Under the pieces are notes generated by a model. The model had not been told where the DNA came from. It searched no databases and saw only the letters and a list, made by a program, of their open reading frames with translations. From Dyadobacter beijingensis DSM 21582 (GTDB lineage: Bacteria > Bacteroidota > Bacteroidia > Cytophagales > Spirosomataceae), in NCBI RefSeq assembly GCF_000382205.1, contig NZ_KB907791.1, positions 310,001 to 374,000 of the forward strand: a stretch of DNA of 64,000 nucleotides, written 5' to 3'. Shown in pieces: positions 38,023 to 47,627 of the stretch. How positions within the stretch are numbered: position 1 is the stretch's first letter; the number at the start of each line of letters is the position of its first letter. Both the position numbers and the translations under genes were made by a program.

Positions 38023-39066
38023 ATGATGATAACAGCAAAAGGATATGCGGCGCAAACGGCAGAGAGCCCACTAACGCCCTGGCAATTTGAAAGACGCGAG
38101 CTCGGCGCGCACGATGTACAGATCGAAATTCTATACTGCGGGGTTTGCCATACCGATATTCACCTGACCCGTAACGAATGGTTTGAAGGGATCTTCCCGA
38201 TGGTCCCCGGCCATGAGATCGTCGGCCGTATCAGTACGCTCGGTACTCATGCCAGAAAGTTCAGCATCGGTGATCTGGGTGGGGTGGGCGTGATGGTTGA
38301 TTCCTGCCGGGAGTGCCCAGACTGCAAGAACGGGCAAGAGCAGTTTTGCAGTGTAGCCCCGGTCCAGACCTATAATAATCTCGGCCATGACGGCCTGCCT
38401 GTTTACGGCGGATATTCCAATACCATTGTTGTCCACGAAGACTTCGTGCATCGCATTTCTGAAAAGCTCGACCTAGCCGGAGTGGCCCCATTGCTTTGCG
38501 CGGGGATAACGACCTATTCGCCGCTAAAAAGATGGAACGTGGGTAAAGGACATAAACTGGCTGTGGTCGGTTTAGGTGGATTGGGCCATATGGGCGTTAA
38601 GTTCGGGAAAGCGTTGGGCGCAGAAGTGACGGTGCTAAGCACTTCCCCCGGCAAAAAGGAAGCGGCCATACAGCTCGGGGCTGATCATTTTATCATTTCC
38701 AGGGAGGAAGCGGAGATGAAAGCAGCCTTCAAAACATTTGACTTTGTGCTGGATACCGTTTCGGGCAACAGTGATGTCAATCCTTATCTGGCCGTTTTAA
38801 AAAGCAATGGCATTTACGTCAATGTCGGTATGCCGGGCAAGCCCTGGGAGGTAAGCTCCTTCTCGCTGGCAACGGGCAATAAGGTTATCGCCGGGTCTGG
38901 CGCCGGAGGCCTGCCCGAAACACAACAGATGCTGGACTTTTGCGCAGAACATGATATCGTCTCCGACATTGAACTGATCGATATCAAGGATATTCACACT
39001 GCCTATGACCGAATGCAAAAAGGCGATGTCCGCTACCGTTTTGTCATTGATATGAAAACCCTGTAA
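38023..39066 (+). CDS. Zinc-dependent NAD(P) alcohol dehydrogenase, YahK/CAD type
   Basis: A 347-residue medium-chain dehydrogenase starting at the ATG at 38023 (a second ATG follows at 38026). The upstream open frame belongs to the decayed epimerase and is not part of it. Zinc-site residues include Cys and His in YCGVCHTDIHL, and GHE in MVPGHEIVG. The structural zinc cysteines are in DSCRECPDCKNGQEQFC. The Rossmann motif VVGLGGLGHMGVKFGKALGA marks the cofactor site. It likely reduces aldehydes with NADPH. An AraC regulator follows 9 bp downstream. Confidence 0.92.
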   Translation: MMITAKGYAAQTAESPLTPWQFERRELGAHDVQIEILYCGVCHTDIHLTRNEWFEGIFPMVPGHEIVGRISTLGTHARKFSIGDLGGVGVMVDSCRECPDCKNGQEQFCSVAPVQTYNNLGHDGLPVYGGYSNTIVVHEDFVHRISEKLDLAGVAPLLCAGITTYSPLKRWNVGKGHKLAVVGLGGLGHMGVKFGKALGAEVTVLSTSPGKKEAAIQLGADHFIISREEAEMKAAFKTFDFVLDTVSGNSDVNPYLAVLKSNGIYVNVGMPGKPWEVSSFSLATGNKVIAGSGAGGLPETQQMLDFCAEHDIVSDIELIDIKDIHTAYDRMQKGDVRYRFVIDMKTL

Positions 39067-39075
39067 CTTCAATCA

Positions 39076-40002
39076 GTGAACAAGCCATACCTCATCAATT
39101 CCATATCCGAGCAGCACCGGCTGCTCGGATTGCCTAAGCCTAAACATCCGCTGATCAGCGTATTCGGGCATGAAAATGCCGATTACGCCAGACTGGTCGA
39201 TCTGCAACATTTTACCCTCAATTTCTACTGCATATCCATCAAAACGGACTATGACGGCAGGTTGAAGTACGGCCATCGCCATTACGATTTCGACGAAGGG
39301 ATGATGGCCTTTATTTCCCCGAACCAGCTGCTGATGAAATTGGACCCGGGATCCAAGCCGCCGGGTGGCATGACGCTGATGTTTCACCAGGATTTCATTG
39401 CAGGCACCTCGCTGGCTGCCAAAATTCGGAATTTTGGCTTTTTCTCCTACGAGCTCCACGAAGCCCTTCATCTGTCCGAGCAGGAAGAGGTGAAGATCAA
39501 GGGCCTGTTTGCCAGCATAGAGGCGGAATACCAAAGCAGCATCGATCAATTCAGCCACGAAGTGATGATCTCCCACATTGAGCTTTTGCTGCAATATAGC
39601 AGCAGGTTCTACGCCCGTCAGTTTATCACGCGAAAAGTGGCCAACGACGAGATCCTGATCCGATTGGAAGTGGTGCTTAACACATTTCTGGAATCGCAGA
39701 AAGGGTTGCCGACCGTACAACAGGTCGCCAGGGAGTTGAACGTGTCCGCCGATTATCTCAGCGATATGCTAAGGACGGTGTCAGGACAAACCGCCCAGCA
39801 GCATATACAGGCTCGCGTGATCGACAAGGCTAAACAGCTACTGGCGACCACGAACTTACAGGTCAGCGAAATTGCTTATCAGATTGGCTTTGAATATCCG
39901 CAGTCCTTTCATAAGCTATTTAAGAACAAGACGAACATGTCTCCGGTACAATACCGTGAAAGCTTGAATGACCAGGTGGAGCATGACCAGCCGCGCGATT
40001 AA
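39076..40002 (+). CDS. AraC-family regulator
   Basis: A 308-residue regulator starting with GTG, 9 bp after the dehydrogenase stop. The N-terminal half is a cupin-like sensor region (MMAFISPNQLLMKLDPG). The C-terminal double helix-turn-helix runs from about 200 to 300 (VARELNVSADYLSDMLR and LQVSEIAYQIGFEYPQSFHKLFKNKTNMSP). The tight coupling suggests it controls its own operon with the alcohol dehydrogenase, perhaps in response to an aldehyde. The effector is unknown. Confidence 0.9.
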   Translation: MNKPYLINSISEQHRLLGLPKPKHPLISVFGHENADYARLVDLQHFTLNFYCISIKTDYDGRLKYGHRHYDFDEGMMAFISPNQLLMKLDPGSKPPGGMTLMFHQDFIAGTSLAAKIRNFGFFSYELHEALHLSEQEEVKIKGLFASIEAEYQSSIDQFSHEVMISHIELLLQYSSRFYARQFITRKVANDEILIRLEVVLNTFLESQKGLPTVQQVARELNVSADYLSDMLRTVSGQTAQQHIQARVIDKAKQLLATTNLQVSEIAYQIGFEYPQSFHKLFKNKTNMSPVQYRESLNDQVEHDQPRD

Positions 40003-40094
40003 GTTGAAGGCCGGGTCACCCGCTCAGCAACCTCGACATTGGCGCGGATGCCGATCCGAGGCCGTCGTGGGGTCATATAGGGGGATACACATCT

Positions 40095-41513
40095 TCAGAT
40101 AGTTTTATTTTCTTTTGCCAGCTCTTTACGGATCTCCTCGATAAGCATGGCGCGTGTGATTTTTTGCTCATCAGCCAGTCCACGTATCGTACTAATATAC
40201 ATTACATTAAGAATAGATGCGCCGCTTAATTCAAACTTCTGTGCCAGTTCTTCAAAAGATATATCATCGGCTATTTTTACAACCTCGGGCTTTGTCTGTT
40301 GCCAAAGCGTCAGTCTTTCCTGCGCATCGGGCATCGAAAAATGAATAACGGATTGAAAACGCCGCATAAACGCATTGTCGATATTATGCTTATAATTGGA
40401 AGCCAGGATTATCAATCCATTATAATCTTCGACGCGCTGGAGCAGGTAAGAGACGTCCTGGTTGGCATAACGGTCATTTGACGATGTCACGGAAGTGCGT
40501 TTCCCAAACAAGGAATCAGCCTCGTCGAAAAACAAAATCCAGTTTCTGTTTTCGGCAATGTCAAACAAGTTGCTGGCGATTTTTGAAGTTTCGCCAATAT
40601 ATTTGGAAACCATCTGCGAAAGGTCTACCCGGTAAACAGGCCTTTTGTGACGTTTGCCCACTAATGCGGCTGTCAGGGTTTTACCAGTCCCCGGCGGCCC
40701 ATAGAAAAGTGCCCGGTACCCCGGTTTGATCATCCTGGACAAAGCCGGGTCGGTCTTGATCGTCTGTTCATGTTCGAGCCAGTCCTGGATAATTCTAAGC
40801 TCCTCCAGATTGTTTTTGGATACGATCAGATTGTCCCAATCGAGCAGCGTCGTGATCGGCTGGGCCGGGAACTCGCTGCTGAAACGTGGTTGCCATTCCC
40901 GGCCCAGCAGGAACATTTCGACGTACTCTTTTGAGACTGTAATGCGACCGCTTGTGGCGGGTTCTCCATCCTTCGGGTCTTCCAGCAGGATAATTTGCTG
41001 TTTGATCAGTCGGCTGTCGTGCGAAAGAATTTGTTGCCAGGTAGTTAAACGTCCTGTGAGATCGGTGCCGTTGAGCAAAAACAAAACCGTGTCGCCGGTG
41101 GGCAATGTCGTCCGCGTATTAGCGTTTTTGACCCCTCCGAACTCGGGAAATTCGCCCGCTTTCGACAAATGTTTATGGATGAGTAAATCGTAAAAATTGG
41201 GTTGAAGGGCGGGCGCAAGCGCGATCATCAGCGTCAGATATTCGCTCGGCGACAGCCCCCAGTGGCTTAGCGCAACAAACAGGGGAGAGCCGTCGTCGTA
41301 AAGCTGCGGATCGGGCATTTGAAATGAACCTTTGCCAAGATATTCCTGCAAGCGACTGTCGGCCAGCTGCTGCACGTGGGTTAGCCCCAGTGAAAGGTTA
41401 ACAGCCAAACCGGTGGCGGCGTGCATATGCTGGTTGCGCAGGACCAATGCCTTGGTCTCGGGAGGTTCGGGCGTTTTGAACCAGGAGCGAAGCTGGGAAA
41501 ATGAATTAGGCAT
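40095..41513 (-). CDS. CIS-associated AAA+ ATPase (Afp15/Pvc15-like)
   Basis: A 472-residue protein and the last gene of the contractile injection operon. The C-terminal AAA+ module has Walker A GPPGTGKT (272-279), Walker B ILFFDEAD with Asp330 and Glu331, sensor-1 ILASN and the arginine-finger region FMRRFQ. The N-terminal 200 residues are a CIS-specific domain. In Afp and PVC the corresponding ATPase is needed for particle assembly and for loading or unfolding cargo, and is not part of the final particle. Its place right after the DUF4157 protein suggests it handles that protein. Confidence 0.9.
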   Translation of the reverse strand: MPNSFSQLRSWFKTPEPPETKALVLRNQHMHAATGLAVNLSLGLTHVQQLADSRLQEYLGKGSFQMPDPQLYDDGSPLFVALSHWGLSPSEYLTLMIALAPALQPNFYDLLIHKHLSKAGEFPEFGGVKNANTRTTLPTGDTVLFLLNGTDLTGRLTTWQQILSHDSRLIKQQIILLEDPKDGEPATSGRITVSKEYVEMFLLGREWQPRFSSEFPAQPITTLLDWDNLIVSKNNLEELRIIQDWLEHEQTIKTDPALSRMIKPGYRALFYGPPGTGKTLTAALVGKRHKRPVYRVDLSQMVSKYIGETSKIASNLFDIAENRNWILFFDEADSLFGKRTSVTSSNDRYANQDVSYLLQRVEDYNGLIILASNYKHNIDNAFMRRFQSVIHFSMPDAQERLTLWQQTKPEVVKIADDISFEELAQKFELSGASILNVMYISTIRGLADEQKITRAMLIEEIRKELAKENKTI

Positions 41514-41547
41514 AGGGATTATTGATTGTCATGATGGAGCCATGTTT

Positions 41548-44500
41548 TTATTTGATTAAGCTATCCAGGGGTTGAGCCTTTATGGTAGCCTCACCGGCTT
41601 TTACATTCGCTTTGATCTTGGTAATAAGTTCTTTCTTATCCTTATCATTTCCGTCAGTGTCATGCCAGATGTCGCCCCAAGCTTTTTCATCTTTTGGATC
41701 CTTGTCATACACGCTTCGCATCTCTTTTGCATCACTTTCCAACGCTTTTTCCAAAACGTTGAGCACTAATTTGTTCCTTGAATCGAGATTGGCTGCTTCT
41801 TCGATATCCTTTTCGTCGGGTGGGCTAAATTTGCCATAGGTAGCGCCCATTCGGTGTCGGCGTTTGTGCAGTAATATAACGTAAGCATTGCCGCCGTGGC
41901 CCGAGCCAATCCAGTCTTCTATTTTGCTCTTTTTCAAGTATTTGGCCGACCATTTTAGCAGGGCAGTCTGAGGTTGATGGTCGCCTTCCATTGCGTCACC
42001 CGTAGAATTTGCCATTTTTGAGTATTGTCCAACAGTGCCTTCCAGATAGTAGCTTTCGAAGGAATGGCCAACATCTTTGTTGCCATCCATCAGTAATCCG
42101 AAAGAATGCGCTATTTCACCTTTTATCCCTAGTAATTCTTGTAAATCCTTTTTCGGGGTATTTTCATCGAGAGTTCCAACCACCTTCATTTTTTCCTCCA
42201 GCCGAGGCAGGAGCTTATTTTCGATATTATTGAAATGCTTCGTCTTGGTTTCATTATTCTCAAGGCTGTCTTTATATTGCTTTTTGTAGAATATCAAGAA
42301 TTCTTTAATTGAAAGCGGTTCGCTTCTTACGATCAGTTCGGCGTGGTTGTTCTGATCCTCAAAAGCTACGGAGTGCGTATTTCCTTTTTCATCTTTGAAG
42401 AATGATTTGATCCCAAAGAACCCGAGGATTTTTCCAAGCGCGGCCCCGCCTTTTTCTACCAGCTGTTCCTTGCCTTTTTCGACGGCCGCTTTGCCTTTTT
42501 TGGCAAGGGCGGTCAGGCCGGTTTTTTCGGCAAATGCCTTGGCTTTGTCGAACAGCCAGTTGATGGCGCGGTCGATAGGGGTTTTGATCGCGGCAAACAG
42601 CTTGCCGATCCTGGCGCTGATCACGTCGAATTTGATACCTATCAAAGCGGCGAGAAATTTGATCCCGACGAGCAGGATGTCCTGCAATGCACTTTCCACC
42701 TTGGCAGCCGCATTTTCGATTTTGCCTTGTGCTACGTCAATGAACGAGTCAAGAATGGCGTCCAGCAGTTGAAGCAGGTTTTTCAGGTTTTCGATAAAGA
42801 AAATGGCCATATTGATGATCGTCTCGCAGGCTTTGATAAACCCTGACACCGGCGTCAGCGCACTGAGCAAATATTTGATGGCAGCCTTGATAATGCTTTC
42901 GCTCAGATAGTCCTTCACCTGCCCGATCACCTGATCTTTCAAGTCGCCGATACGGTCTTTAATGTGTTTCCATAAGCCGGCAAAACCCTCTTTTTTGAAA
43001 ATGATAAACAGGTCGAAGGTCTCTTCCAACGCGTGAACAACGGGCTCGCCCAGCTTATCCACAGCTCTTTCGCGGATCTTGTCTTTGCTTAATCCGAGCA
43101 CATCCAGCGCGAGAGAAAAGATACCCGCGGCATCAAACGTGTCCGGAAGCTTGATACCCGGCGGCAACATGCCCAGGACGAGTCTCAGGATGATTTTTTC
43201 AAGGTGTTCGCCGATCCTGCCCACAAACATGTCGAAGCCTTTTCCGACCGCTTTAAACAGGTTACCGATAAACCGTAGCGGGTGCGCTATAATGTCGCCG
43301 ATCACGCCGGCCGCTTTGGCCAGGACATTCAGCAATAGTTTGCCAAGGTCGTAAAGAATCGTGGCGACTTTCTTGATAGCATTCCACGCTTTCTGCCACC
43401 ACGGCATGGCAGCTTCCGCCCTGATTTTCTCGAAGGTTTCTTTGAGCGCCGATACGTTTTTGACATACTCGCGCGACAGGCTTTCTTCGATATCCTTTTG
43501 TTTGTCCGTGAGCGCGGTGTCCAGGTCATCAAACTTGGCCTTGAATTCGTCGGTATGCTCCCGCGCCTGATCTTGCAGGTGAGCTGGTACGCAATGAGAT
43601 GCGCAGTCAATGTCCTCTTTCCCTTTTTTTATGATATCTCTTGCGGCGTTGAGGGTGGTTTCGATTATCGTCCCGATCTGGTCCAGAGATTCGTCTAGGG
43701 CCGCGATGAAAGTCGCCTTTTCTTCCCTGAAAATTCTTTCAGGAATTGTTTCGATCGCATTGCCTCTACCTGTCAGGTACCTGATTCGCTGGTCGATGTA
43801 GGCGATCTGTACCGGGTCGGTGGTCATTTGTCTGCGTACATTCAGCCAGTGTATCTGCCCTTTAATACCTTCTTTGGCCGAGCGTTCGAAAGCATCTTCG
43901 TCTTCCTCACTGAGGTTGAACACACCTTCGCCGTAATAATCGTTCAGCCGGCTCTTCACGCGGCTGCTGAACGTATCGTTGGCCTTGGTCATGGCCGTCG
44001 AGAATAGCTCCGTAACGGCATCCAGTTCCTTCAGTTTGGTATCGACAGCCTCTTTGGAGGTGGTGTAAATGCCCGCGATTTTATCATAATAAGCTTTCAG
44101 AATAGCTTCGTCCTGGCGGCTCGCGTCATCCTTGTTTTTATTTAGTTTTTCAAAACTATCCTTCCGCGCCCCAAACTTGCCCGCCATCGTTTTGTTCAAC
44201 GACGATTGCGCGGCATCGGCCTCTTCCTGGTGGGTGGTATATTCGGCCTCGCGATTTTTGGCGGATATCTGGCAAAGCGCTGTCTGTGCTCCCTGCTTGG
44301 TTTCCAAGGCTTTGGTAGCTTGTCCGTCACTGTCCAGCTTTTTGAATTCCGGCTCTTCGGAGGAAGCAAGGTGGTCATTGGTGAGCTTTACATTGTATTC
44401 CGCAAGCTTTTCGTCGTCCATAGCCTTGTCGAGCGAATCGGCGTCATGCTCTTCATCGAGCTTCATAAACTTCTGCGGGAGCGGTTTGGGGACAGCCCGC

Positions 44501-46302
44501 TCCGACTGACCAATTTGGGGTTTGCGTCCGGGGTCTTCGGGTTGCGTTACGGCCACCTCTTTCTGGTACAGGGGCCCAGCGGAACCGGCAGTAGCGTTTT
44601 CAGTATTCCTGAGTGCGGCCAGGGTAGGGTCCTGGGGGTTCACTACTTCCTGGCCAACCGAGCTGGTGAGCGACTGCACTCCTCCCTGTTTGAATCCCTT
44701 ATTGTCGTCTTCATTCTTGGGCAGCCCTTCGTTCACCCGCTTTTTGATAGCAGCCTTGAACATTTCCTTGCTGAAAGCAGGCGCGGCAGCCAGTTTTTCT
44801 TCGGTGCCCAGCACCTTACCGGCTTGGCCCATTTGCGCGTCTTTCCCGGCGGGATTGGCCGCATTCAGGCGGGCTTCATCGGCGATCACATCCTCTTTTT
44901 TATGGTCACCCTGACTTTTCTTGGCGCGCCTCGTGTCGACAAGCATCGTTTTGAAAGAGGCATCCTGCGCAGGATTTGTGATGGCCTCCGGCTTGGCGGC
45001 CGGCGCATTGGCAGCATTTGGGTCTGCCGTCGGTTCTGCAGGGGCAGATGCTTTGGGTTGCGGGTATGTTTTTGATGGATTATTTCCCGGAATGTCGGTT
45101 ACCTTTTCCGGACCGGTTACGGCTTTGATCGTTTCCTGGGGATCCTCGCATACGGATGCCCCCTTGTCGGCAAGACGCCTCACGGTGCCGCCATCCTGCT
45201 GTATGGTATGCACGAGCTCGTGCGCCAGCAGACGTTTACCGCTATCCGTTTGAGGCTGGTATTGGTTTTCGTTGAATACAATGTGGTTCCCAGAGGTGTA
45301 GGCGCGCGCATTGATCGAATCGGCCGAGGCGGCGGCTTGGGTGTCGGTGTGAAGTTGCACCGACTCAAAGCTGTGGCCGATCCTCGCTTCCATGAACTGC
45401 CGTGTATCAGCGTCGAGCGGGCGGCCACTGCCCGAAATTACGTCCGAAACAATGGGCGGGGCGGTGTTCTGTTTTGGGCTTTCGGGAGATTGTGTTTTTC
45501 TGAAAAGCGTGGGTGGCGTGCCTGAGCCCAGATCAAACGAACCCCATAAGACTGGAATATTGGGGGTCTTGAATGTGCCAGACGGCAGGCCCCGTTCGAA
45601 CAGTTCCGATTGTGTGGGAAAGTCTCTCGACAAATAATTCCCTACACTCAATGAAATGGATTTGTTGGTTGCCCATAAAGCGGTGGATTCGGGCATAATG
45701 TTCCGGAAAAAACGGAAGTTGCTGCGCCAAAGCAATTCCACATCGTTCCTGATGTACGGACCGAGGTGCGACGCCCCTCTGGACTGCAACATCGTGTTGA
45801 TACCGAACCAGTCAATTTGCAGGGTAGGGGCGGGCAGGGGGGCGAGATAGCCCGGTTGCACGCGGGGAAACAAAGTCGGACGCGGAAGTGAAAGTGGCGG
45901 CAACAAGTCTGGCGTCGCGACCGGCGGCTCCTGGTCGTCTCTTTGCACAAGCTCTTTCCGCTGCACCTTTTCCTCTTCGTTGCATTCGGCGCATTTACGC
46001 TGGACGGATAATTCGCTGATCGGCTTCAGTTGCACCGGCGTTTCTTCCTCTTCGCTTTCTTTTCGCTGTATTTTTTCCTCCTCGCACGAAGCGCATTGCC
46101 GTTGCAGACTCGCGACCGGTACTTTTTTGAACTGATTGTGATGGGCGGTCGGGTCGGGCATGCGCATAGCGCGGTCGGCTAGGGCGTCGGCCTCCTGCTC
46201 ATAGGAGTCCCCAGGCTCGTTTACGATGAGCTTGGGTTGAAAGAAGGGTGCTTTGGCGGCCTGCTTTTTGTCAGCGACCGGCGACTTCACAGCTGTCAGC
46301 AT
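41548..46302 (-). CDS. DUF4157 (eCIS core domain) protein with putative C-terminal HNH toxin
   Basis: A 1584-residue protein. The N-terminus has the eCIS-core opening QPKLIVNEPGDSYEQEADALA and two similar cysteine motifs, QRQCASCEEEKIQRK (Cys70, Cys73) and QRKCAECNEEEKVQRK (Cys104, Cys107). DUF4157 (about 291-371) ends with LLAHELVHTIQQ, a HExxH metal site at His361, Glu362 and His365. A charged linker and coiled coils cover about 375-900, then long amphipathic and hydrophobic helices (about 900-1290) of tape-measure character. Near the C-terminus EGDHQPQ (Asp1441, His1442), Asn1472 and LLHKRRH with TYG (1479-1490) resemble HNH/Tox-SHH nucleases. It is probably cargo loaded in the tube; the long helical part could also set tube length. 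The toxin call is inference. Confidence 0.8.
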   Translation of the reverse strand: MLTAVKSPVADKKQAAKAPFFQPKLIVNEPGDSYEQEADALADRAMRMPDPTAHHNQFKKVPVASLQRQCASCEEEKIQRKESEEEETPVQLKPISELSVQRKCAECNEEEKVQRKELVQRDDQEPPVATPDLLPPLSLPRPTLFPRVQPGYLAPLPAPTLQIDWFGINTMLQSRGASHLGPYIRNDVELLWRSNFRFFRNIMPESTALWATNKSISLSVGNYLSRDFPTQSELFERGLPSGTFKTPNIPVLWGSFDLGSGTPPTLFRKTQSPESPKQNTAPPIVSDVISGSGRPLDADTRQFMEARIGHSFESVQLHTDTQAAASADSINARAYTSGNHIVFNENQYQPQTDSGKRLLAHELVHTIQQDGGTVRRLADKGASVCEDPQETIKAVTGPEKVTDIPGNNPSKTYPQPKASAPAEPTADPNAANAPAAKPEAITNPAQDASFKTMLVDTRRAKKSQGDHKKEDVIADEARLNAANPAGKDAQMGQAGKVLGTEEKLAAAPAFSKEMFKAAIKKRVNEGLPKNEDDNKGFKQGGVQSLTSSVGQEVVNPQDPTLAALRNTENATAGSAGPLYQKEVAVTQPEDPGRKPQIGQSERAVPKPLPQKFMKLDEEHDADSLDKAMDDEKLAEYNVKLTNDHLASSEEPEFKKLDSDGQATKALETKQGAQTALCQISAKNREAEYTTHQEEADAAQSSLNKTMAGKFGARKDSFEKLNKNKDDASRQDEAILKAYYDKIAGIYTTSKEAVDTKLKELDAVTELFSTAMTKANDTFSSRVKSRLNDYYGEGVFNLSEEDEDAFERSAKEGIKGQIHWLNVRRQMTTDPVQIAYIDQRIRYLTGRGNAIETIPERIFREEKATFIAALDESLDQIGTIIETTLNAARDIIKKGKEDIDCASHCVPAHLQDQAREHTDEFKAKFDDLDTALTDKQKDIEESLSREYVKNVSALKETFEKIRAEAAMPWWQKAWNAIKKVATILYDLGKLLLNVLAKAAGVIGDIIAHPLRFIGNLFKAVGKGFDMFVGRIGEHLEKIILRLVLGMLPPGIKLPDTFDAAGIFSLALDVLGLSKDKIRERAVDKLGEPVVHALEETFDLFIIFKKEGFAGLWKHIKDRIGDLKDQVIGQVKDYLSESIIKAAIKYLLSALTPVSGFIKACETIINMAIFFIENLKNLLQLLDAILDSFIDVAQGKIENAAAKVESALQDILLVGIKFLAALIGIKFDVISARIGKLFAAIKTPIDRAINWLFDKAKAFAEKTGLTALAKKGKAAVEKGKEQLVEKGGAALGKILGFFGIKSFFKDEKGNTHSVAFEDQNNHAELIVRSEPLSIKEFLIFYKKQYKDSLENNETKTKHFNNIENKLLPRLEEKMKVVGTLDENTPKKDLQELLGIKGEIAHSFGLLMDGNKDVGHSFESYYLEGTVGQYSKMANSTGDAMEGDHQPQTALLKWSAKYLKKSKIEDWIGSGHGGNAYVILLHKRRHRMGATYGKFSPPDEKDIEEAANLDSRNKLVLNVLEKALESDAKEMRSVYDKDPKDEKAWGDIWHDTDGNDKDKKELITKIKANVKAGEATIKAQPLDSLIK

Positions 46303-46321
46303 AGCAATACCTTTTAAAAAG

Positions 46322-47617
46322 TTACCAGTCCACGAATAAAATGTTACTCATCCAGGGCAGTTTGATCACCGAAAACCCCCAGGGGATCCGGTCCAGGAGT
46401 ACATCAATGGTTTGACGCGGTACCAGCATCCGCCACTCGCCCCCGGGATCGCGGGATAGCTTGCCTTCCCTTGCTAAAAAATGATCCCGAAGTCCGGCTA
46501 CGGAGGTGGTTTTCAGCACGGTCCATTGCGCTATCACTACGGCCAACAGCTCGTCGGCCAGGGTAAGTACCTCAGGCATGAGCGCGCCGGGCGGGCCAAT
46601 TTCGGCGTCCAGCGGCAAGCCACAGAGCACTTTGTTCAGCGGCCATTCGAACTCGTCGCCGTCGGTTGTCCCGTGAGACATATATGCCAGCAACCGCACG
46701 GCCTGCTGCTGAAAATCGTTACTAACCCATTCTTTATCTTTTATCCAGCCCAATGCATTGAAAAGCGTGCTCAGGAAAGGGGCGAGTAGTACCAGCCCGG
46801 CATTTTCGATAAAAAATGCATCGCTAGTTTGGGTCAGTTCTTTTGGGTCATTTTCCTTTTCCGGTGACTGTACTGGTAGCTGAGGCGACCCGTTAGCGGC
46901 ATTGATTTGCTGCGTCAGGTATTTTTCGAAAACGGTCTGGTGTTCAAATGTTTCGTCCGCAGGTTTTTGCAAAAACATCATTTGCCAGAAACGTATTTCC
47001 ACCGTTTTGTCAAAGTGCAGATGAATTCCTCCATCGGTTTTCTGTGCTTGAAAATCGGCTATCCAATGCGGCACAAGTAGGTTGATGCCGAGAATTTTAC
47101 AAATCAGCTGCCGGAAGTTTGTCATATCAAGATACTGGTAAAGCCGACGGAGAATAGCGGGCCTGTTACCTGCTTTTGACCGGATAACCTGCCAGAACCC
47201 GGGATTTTCATCGGTCGACAGGTTTTCGATAAACCCTTTTATTTCAGACCTGACGAATGAAGGCGCTGCTGCCGGGAGATAGCCATTTTCAAGATAAAAA
47301 GTTACAATCTCGTGGATGTAAATCTGCCTGTGAAATGATTTGCCCTGCTGTTTTTCTTGAAATTTGCCCACCGCATTCAAAATCGCATCAACCATCTGTT
47401 TCTGAAAACCCGCTTCGTCCCCGGCATGAATGTCGATTTCGATCCGCGGTATGCGCAGTACCATTTCTTCGGGAACGAGCCGGTCCAATTGCTCCGACAA
47501 TGCGAGCTGCCAGGCGCTTGCTTTCAGCCATTGACTTACCTCCTCCTGCCGCCGACGGGCAGTGGCGGTGTCGGGCGCGGCAAGTTCCACGGTAAGACGC
47601 TGGATGAGGTGTGCCAT
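46322..47617 (-). CDS. CIS tape-measure-family protein
   Basis: A 431-residue protein. The start at 47617 (MAHLIQRLTVELAAP) is chosen because the open frame further upstream lies inside the neighbouring gene. Motifs include LVPEEMVLRIPRIEIDIH near residue 50-70 and ENAGLVLLAPFLSTLFNALGW with EWPLNKVLCGLPLD in the C-terminal half. I associate these with the family labelled contractile injection system tape measure protein. True tape measures such as Afp14 are far longer, so at 431 residues this may be an adaptor rather than the ruler. It sits 10 bp after the unknown 643-residue gene and 19 bp before the DUF4157 gene. Confidence 0.72.
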   Translation of the reverse strand: MAHLIQRLTVELAAPDTATARRRQEEVSQWLKASAWQLALSEQLDRLVPEEMVLRIPRIEIDIHAGDEAGFQKQMVDAILNAVGKFQEKQQGKSFHRQIYIHEIVTFYLENGYLPAAAPSFVRSEIKGFIENLSTDENPGFWQVIRSKAGNRPAILRRLYQYLDMTNFRQLICKILGINLLVPHWIADFQAQKTDGGIHLHFDKTVEIRFWQMMFLQKPADETFEHQTVFEKYLTQQINAANGSPQLPVQSPEKENDPKELTQTSDAFFIENAGLVLLAPFLSTLFNALGWIKDKEWVSNDFQQQAVRLLAYMSHGTTDGDEFEWPLNKVLCGLPLDAEIGPPGALMPEVLTLADELLAVVIAQWTVLKTTSVAGLRDHFLAREGKLSRDPGGEWRMLVPRQTIDVLLDRIPWGFSVIKLPWMSNILFVDW

Positions 47618-47627
47618 TGAAACAATG

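Noticed and set aside
40003..40094. Possible short protein fragment on the minus strand after the ATPase gene
   Set aside because: The reading RIGIRANVEVAERVTRP looks slightly protein-like but is too short and has no start or partner.
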